From JAIBAC01 sp046331095 (GTDB lineage: Bacteria > Actinomycetota > Acidimicrobiia > UBA2766), in NCBI GenBank assembly GCA_046331095.1, contig JAXLRM010000003.1, positions 372,001 to 436,000 of the forward strand: a stretch of 64,000 nt of DNA, given 5' to 3'. This document shows, one piece after another, positions 61,300 to 64,000 of the stretch. Positions within the stretch are counted from its first letter, which is position 1, and every line of letters begins with the position of its first letter. The position numbers and the translations under genes are program-made. The notes beneath the pieces are model-generated. The model made no database searches. It saw nothing but the letters and a program-made list of their open reading frames with translations, and was not told where the DNA came from.

Positions 61300-61701
61300 T
61301 CAGGTGCGTCCACGTCGCCGCTTGCGCAGGTCATCGGTCTGCCACGGCCCATGGGCGTCGAGGATCTCCGGGTCGCCGGTGACGAGCACGGCATCGTGTG
61401 CGACAGCGCAGGCGATGGCGAACGCGCCGCCGAGAGCCATCGGGTGGTCGGCCTTGATCTCGACGGCCTGGAGGACGCGTTCGGGCGTCACCTCGTCCAG
61501 CACGAGGATGCGGCGCAGGTCGTCCACCACCTCGTGCGCGATCGCCGGACCGGCAGCCCGTCTCGTGACGTAGAAGACCTCGCCCACGTTGATCCAGCTC
61601 ATCACGGGCCGGTCCGCGAGCATCCGCTCGACGCGAGCTGCCGACGAATTCGCACCCTCGAGCCAACGCAGCACCGCCCACGAATCCAGGCAGTACCGCA
61701 T
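61300..61701 (-). CDS. vapC: PIN-domain toxin (VapC-like)
   Basis: 133-residue PIN ribonuclease. MRYCLDSWAVLRWLEG has the first acidic residue (LDSWAVL), WINVGEVFYV the Glu, and ALGGAFAIACAVAHDAVLVTGDPEI the C-terminal acidic pair (the typical A.DA.. is here GGAFAIACA, so one acidic site is less clear). ATG 61701 shares a base with the antitoxin stop (TGATG). Probably cuts tRNA or rRNA like known VapC enzymes; target unknown. Its basic end RKRRRGRT is unusual. Confidence 0.82.
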   Translation of the reverse strand: MRYCLDSWAVLRWLEGANSSAARVERMLADRPVMSWINVGEVFYVTRRAAGPAIAHEVVDDLRRILVLDEVTPERVLQAVEIKADHPMALGGAFAIACAVAHDAVLVTGDPEILDAHGPWQTDDLRKRRRGRT

Positions 61702-61916
61702 CAGCGCGGCTCGACGCGGCGATCCGCCTCGAGCTGGGCCACGAGATCCTTTCCCGCGAGCAGCCCCAGGCGAGCGCGTCGGGGCCTGCTGGGGATCACC
61801 TGGACCTTCCCGCCCGAGACCTCGAAGTCGACCGCGTCGCCTGGTTGCAGCGAGAGCTCGTCGCGAATCTCCTTGGGGATGACCACCTGTCCCTTGGCTC
61901 CCACCACGTGAGTCAT
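61701..61916 (-). CDS. vapB: AbrB/SpoVT-type antitoxin (VapB-like)
   Basis: 71 residues. The swapped-hairpin DNA-binding domain is at the N-terminus (VVGAKGQVVIPKEIRDELSLQPGD), and a basic toxin-binding tail follows (ARLGLLAGKDLVAQLEADRRVEPR). The ATG at 61916 lies inside the operator palindrome, so the mRNA is probably leaderless. It precedes and overlaps the toxin gene, the usual order. Confidence 0.85.
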   Translation of the reverse strand: MTHVVGAKGQVVIPKEIRDELSLQPGDAVDFEVSGGKVQVIPSRPRRARLGLLAGKDLVAQLEADRRVEPR

Positions 61917-61931
61917 ACCGACAGTATGACT
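61911..61931. promoter_or_regulatory. Toxin-antitoxin operator overlapping the antitoxin start codon
   Basis: Perfect 8-base inverted repeat AGTCATAC / GTATGACT around a 5-base spacer CGACA. On the minus strand it contains CATACT, a -10-like hexamer 6 bases before the antitoxin ATG. The antitoxin can therefore cover both promoter and start. AT-rich against its surroundings. Confidence 0.75.
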
Positions 61932-62026
61932 CTGGGCATCGGCTGGGCGGCGCGGCCGCCTCCGGGACCCGCGGGCGCCTGCCACTAACCTGCGGCCCAG
62001 CCACGCCCTCCACGGTCCGGAGTGAA

Positions 62027-64000
62027 GTGCCAGAGCCACCCGAGCTCCCCAAGAAGCTGGACACCGCGGCCGTCGAGGCGCGCCTGCAGGAGGTGTGGGC
62101 GTCCGCGGGCGTGTACCACTACGACGCGTCGCGGCCGCGGGCGGAGACGTTCTCGATCGACACCCCGCCGCCGACGGTGTCGGGATCGCTCCACGTCGGC
62201 CACGTGTTCAGCTACACCCACACCGACCTCGTCGCCCGCTACCAGCGCATGCGCGGCTGCAACGTCTTCTACCCGATGGGCTGGGACGACAACGGCGTCC
62301 CGACCGAGCGCCGGGTGCAGTACCACTTCAACGTCCGATGCGACCCGTCGGTCCCCTACGACGCCGCCTTCACGCCGGACCTGAAGGCGAAGCACCCGAC
62401 CCCGGTCGGGCGGCGCCAGTTCATCGAGCTCTGCGACGAGCTCGTCGCCGAGGACGAGAAGGCGTTCGAGGCGCTGTGGAGCCGCCTCGGGCTCTCGGTC
62501 GACTGGCGCCAGAGCTACGCCACCGTCGACGAGCACTGTCGCCGCGTGAGCCAGCTCGCGTTCGTGGACCTCGCGTCCAAGGGCCACACGTACTCGGCCG
62601 AGGCGCCGTCGCTGTGGGACGTCGACTTCCGCATGGGGGTCTCCCAGGCCGACGTCGAGGACCGCGAACAGCAGGGCAACGAGTACCTGTTGGAGTTCGG
62701 CCTCGACGGCGGCGGCGTGATCCGGATCATGACGACCCGCCCCGAGCTGCTCGGCGCCTGCGTGGGAGTGGTCGTCCATCCCGACGACGACCGCTTCCGC
62801 GACGTGGTCGGCACCGACGCGATCACGCCCGGTTTCGGGGCGCGGGTCCCGGTGCGGGCACACGAGGTCGCCGACCCCGACAAGGGCACCGGCGCGGTGA
62901 TGGTGTGCACCTTCGGCGACGTCACCGACGTCGGCTGGCGCGACGACCTCGGTCTCGCCACCCGCGTGATCCTCGGCCGCGACGGGCGCGTCCTGCCGGT
63001 CGAGTGGGGCTCGCCGGGCTGGGAGAGCGAGGACCCCGACGCCGCTCAGGCACTCCACGACGAGATCGCGGGGCTCACCGCGAAGCAGGCCAAGGCCAAG
63101 GTCGCCGAGTTGTTGGGCGTCGAGGGCAAGCCCGTCACCCAGGTCGTGAAGTTCTACGAGAAGGGCGACCGGCCCCTCGAGGTGCTGCCGACGCGGCAGT
63201 GGTTCATCCGCCTGATGGACAAGAAGGCCGAGCTCCTCGCCCAGGGCGCCCGCATCGAGTGGCGCCCGCCGCACATGCGCGTGCGCTACGACCACTGGGT
63301 CGAGGGGCTCAAGTCGGACTGGAACGTGAGCCGGCAGCGCTTCTTCGGGGTCCCGGTGCCGGTCTGGTACCCGCTCGACGCGAACGGCGAGCCCGTCTAC
63401 GACGAGCCGGTCTGGCCCGCGGAGTCGGCGCTTCCGGTCGACCCGATGGCCGACGTCCCCGCCGGATTCACCGAGGACCAGCGTGACGTGCCCGGCGGCT
63501 TCACCGGCGACCGCGACATCTTCGACACGTGGGCGACGTCGAGCCTGACACCGCTGATCGCCACCGGTTGGGCGACCGACGCCGACCGCTTCGAACGCAC
63601 GTACCCGATGGACATGCGGCCCCAGGCCCACGAGATCATCCGCACGTGGGCGTTCTACACAATCGCGCGTGCGTACCTGCTCGACGGCGGGATCCCGTGG
63701 GCGAACGCCGTCATCTCGGGCTGGGTCCTCGACCCGGACCGCAAGAAGATGTCCAAGTCCAAGGGCAACGTCGTCACGCCGATGGGCCTGCTCGACCAGT
63801 ACGGCAGCGACGCCGTGCGGTACTGGTCGGCGCGGGCGCGCCTGGGCACCGACACCGCCTACGACGAGGGCGTGTTCAAGGTCGGGCGACGACTGGTCAC
63901 CAAGGTGTTCAACGCGGCCAAGCTCGTGGTCGGGCGCCTGCGCGAGGCAGGGACCGGCGCCGAAGACGTAGGTCTCGCCGATGTGGCCCACCCGCTCGAC
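62027..64000 (+). CDS. valS: Valyl-tRNA synthetase, archaeal-style, N-terminal part (truncated by window edge)
   Basis: Class I synthetase charging tRNA-Val. 658 residues are visible and the frame is open to the window end. GTG 62027 follows GGAG. TPPPTVSGSLHVGHV contains the HIGH motif, a CP1 editing domain lies at about 190-430, and KKMSKSKGNVVTP is the KMSKS loop (about residue 570). After HVGH the protein reads FYPMGWDDNGVPTERRVQ instead of the common bacterial GTDHAGIATQ, which marks the archaeal-like subtype known from some bacteria. The gene follows the toxin-antitoxin operator by about 95 bases. Confidence 0.92.
   Translation, partial: MPEPPELPKKLDTAAVEARLQEVWASAGVYHYDASRPRAETFSIDTPPPTVSGSLHVGHVFSYTHTDLVARYQRMRGCNVFYPMGWDDNGVPTERRVQYHFNVRCDPSVPYDAAFTPDLKAKHPTPVGRRQFIELCDELVAEDEKAFEALWSRLGLSVDWRQSYATVDEHCRRVSQLAFVDLASKGHTYSAEAPSLWDVDFRMGVSQADVEDREQQGNEYLLEFGLDGGGVIRIMTTRPELLGACVGVVVHPDDDRFRDVVGTDAITPGFGARVPVRAHEVADPDKGTGAVMVCTFGDVTDVGWRDDLGLATRVILGRDGRVLPVEWGSPGWESEDPDAAQALHDEIAGLTAKQAKAKVAELLGVEGKPVTQVVKFYEKGDRPLEVLPTRQWFIRLMDKKAELLAQGARIEWRPPHMRVRYDHWVEGLKSDWNVSRQRFFGVPVPVWYPLDANGEPVYDEPVWPAESALPVDPMADVPAGFTEDQRDVPGGFTGDRDIFDTWATSSLTPLIATGWATDADRFERTYPMDMRPQAHEIIRTWAFYTIARAYLLDGGIPWANAVISGWVLDPDRKKMSKSKGNVVTPMGLLDQYGSDAVRYWSARARLGTDTAYDEGVFKVGRRLVTKVFNAAKLVVGRLREAGTGAEDVGLADVAHPLD

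Noticed and set aside
62095..63486. A 463-codon Arg-rich open frame on the plus strand
   Set aside because: It lies within valS in a different frame and has no recognisable motif.
1..64000. tRNA or rRNA genes, insertion sequences, prophage or replication origin
   Set aside because: No cloverleaf, rRNA core, transposase, integrase or DnaA-box cluster was recognised by eye; a dedicated RNA scan was not possible.

Overview
The window is about 70% GC. Gene families and gene order point to a high-GC actinobacterium, most likely outside the well-studied genera; an Acidimicrobiia-like lineage is my inference, not a demonstrated placement. Supporting observations are a KGD-type 2-oxoglutarate enzyme next to KorAB, a mycothiol ligase (MshC), many GTG starts and candidate leaderless promoters. 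The order infC-rpmI-rplT-tsnR ... pheS-pheT ... argC-J-B-D-F-R-G also matches, from memory, the order in mycobacteria.

Layout. 1-5990: the arginine operon argCJBDFRG on the minus strand, running off the left edge in argG. All six junctions are 4-base stop/start overlaps, and a 22-base ArgR-type palindrome sits in the argC promoter. 5989-14555: a secreted protein of unknown function, an enoyl-CoA hydratase, pheS-pheT, a PAS histidine kinase, a SpoU methyltransferase, and rplT, rpmI and infC. infC appears to start with ATC and carries an extra acidic tail. 14789-16629: DUF1844 and ABC1-kinase genes. 16969-21379: riboflavin operon ribD-ribE-ribBA-ribH with hisG at its end. 21561-25441: a secreted metalloprotease-like/vWA/PKD protein and a lipoprotein that share a module. 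25620-36416: cell-envelope genes, including a GT-C type membrane protein, a lipid kinase, a protein with a Pro/Gly repeat open in all frames, AcpS, an LCP ligase, a sensor kinase, an M15-like peptidase and a trypsin-like protease. 36401-39309: korAB. 39575-49273: mutM, gltB, mshC, ogt and leuCD. 49444-57602: acyl-CoA synthetase, a cyclase/AAA giant regulator, an amidase and exonuclease III. 57625-61284: kgd. 61300-61931: a VapBC-type toxin-antitoxin pair with its operator. 62027 to the right edge: an archaeal-style valS.

How it works together. Most of the window is core metabolism: arginine, riboflavin, leucine, glutamate and 2-oxoglutarate, with two separate routes for 2-oxoglutarate oxidation. 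Added to this are translation genes and envelope biogenesis. The least ordinary content lies between genes and in the envelope region. There are two families of about 50-base palindromes that always occur as near-identical local sets (49 bp: 3 loci, 6 copies; 50 bp: 2 loci, 6 copies) and one palindrome of about 105 bp. There is also a repeat gene whose frame moves three times and returns to register, and the metalloprotease/lipoprotein pair. No rRNA or tRNA gene, CRISPR array, IS element or prophage was recognised.
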